Assembly: GCA_030624785.1 (NCBI GenBank)
Contig: JAUXJK010000154.1
Location: 1 to 5,608, forward strand
Direction: 5' to 3'
Source: Actinomycetes bacterium
Lineage (GTDB): Bacteria > Actinomycetota > Thermoleophilia > Gaiellales > Gaiellaceae
DNA: 5,608 nucleotides
The translations under genes were made by a program, and so were the position numbers. This document shows positions 5,337 to 5,608 of the stretch, one piece after another (the first letter of the stretch is position 1; the number at the start of each line of letters is the position of its first letter). The notes beneath the pieces were generated by a model. That model ran no database searches. It was not told the origin of the DNA and saw only the letters and a list, made by a program, of their open reading frames with translations.

Positions 5337-5608
5337 CGGCACTCCGACTATTCGGGCCCGAGAAGTCGACGTCGCCGCTCATCTCGTGGACGAGTCGGCT
5401 CGACGGCATCCTTGCCAGGTTCCGGCTCCAGTACATCAAACGCTGCGACGAGTGGGACCTGCGGGTCGCCGATGCTGCGGGCGACGTGATCATTGCGGGC
5501 CAGAGAATCGTCACTGGGTGGGACATGTGGCAGCCCTACAACGACTCGCGACTGCCCCCTGGCTCGCTCATCGTCGTCGACTCCGAAGGCACCTATGACG
5601 ACCTGCCG
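5333..5608 (+). CDS. Baseplate plug protein, Pam3 gp18-like, 3' truncated
   Basis: The frame starts at ATG 5333, overlapping the preceding stop by 4 bases, and stays open to the end of the window, so 92 residues are visible. The ribosome binding site supports this start. The visible protein resembles the small plug proteins that follow Dit-like genes (the cyanophage Pam3 gp18-like domain): an opening I-S-W-T-S-R-L-D-G-I, F-R-L-Q-Y-I-K-R-C-D-E-W-D-L-R-V-A-D-A-A-G (34-54), I-I-A-G-Q-R-I-V-T-G-W (57-67), and L-P-P-G-S-L-I-V-V-D-S-E-G (76-88). In the family these correspond to 'Y-x-L-x-x-x-W-N-x-x-x-x-x-W-x-L-x-L-x-D-x-x-G', 'I-L-x-G-x-x-L-V-x-G', and 'P-P-G-x-L-x-V-x-D'. Such proteins are usually 100 to 120 residues, so only a short C-terminal piece should be missing. 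The function is inferred from family and position. Confidence 0.75.
   Translation, partial: MTALRLFGPEKSTSPLISWTSRLDGILARFRLQYIKRCDEWDLRVADAAGDVIIAGQRIVTGWDMWQPYNDSRLPPGSLIVVDSEGTYDDLP

Noticed and set aside
4740..5342. Minus-strand open frame of 200 codons opposite the Dit-like gene
   Set aside because: It is Arg- and Leu-rich with no motif, while the plus strand carries several distinctive Dit-like motifs across the same bases.
5233..5598. Plus-strand frame of 121 codons across the end of the Dit-like gene
   Set aside because: It is Arg-rich and without motifs. The overlapping frame from ATG 5333 has the best ribosome binding site in the window and a plug-protein pattern.
1..5608. CRISPR array, tRNA, insertion sequence, attachment site, intrinsic terminator
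   Set aside because: I saw no regularly spaced repeats, cloverleaf pattern, transposase or terminal repeats, and no hairpin followed by a T-run. The coding genes fill the window.

Overview
The window is a run of six tail genes, all on the + strand, from a contractile-tailed bacteriophage, a prophage, or a phage-derived tail particle. Every reading comes from protein sequence features remembered from known families; no database search was possible. The DNA is GC-rich, the third codon positions of the called genes are mostly G or C, and several genes overlap by 1 to 4 bases, as in a single phage late transcript. No integrase, head gene, host gene, tRNA or attachment site is present. The host cannot be named and the lifestyle (lytic, temperate or tailocin-like) cannot be decided. 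There is no gene-free stretch longer than about 20 bases, and no convincing promoter or terminator.

Layout: (1) positions 1-1386, the tail sheath protein (DUF3383-like), cut off at its 5' end by the window edge and carrying two tandem copies of a roughly 99-residue beta-rich domain before the conserved sheath core; (2) 1396-1905, the tail tube protein (DUF3277-like); (3) 1927-2616, a tail assembly chaperone; (4) about 2577-2837, a second short coding segment in the -1 frame relative to the chaperone, most likely expressed as a frameshifted C-terminal extension (G/GT arrangement); (5) 2842-4734, the tape measure protein; (6) 4731-5336, a Dit-like baseplate hub protein; (7) from 5333, the start of a small baseplate plug protein resembling Pam3 gp18, cut off by the right edge.

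Together these build the tail. The tape measure, coated by the chaperone pair, sets the tube length. Tube subunits polymerise around it and the sheath assembles outside the tube. The Dit-like protein and the plug protein begin the baseplate that closes the distal end. The order sheath, tube, chaperone pair, tape measure, Dit-like, plug fits the compact Pam3-like class of simple myovirus tails. The known biology is ordinary. The points worth a second look are the chaperone frameshift, which lacks a canonical slippery heptamer where it is needed while a perfect one sits at the gene's start, and the duplicated domain in the sheath.
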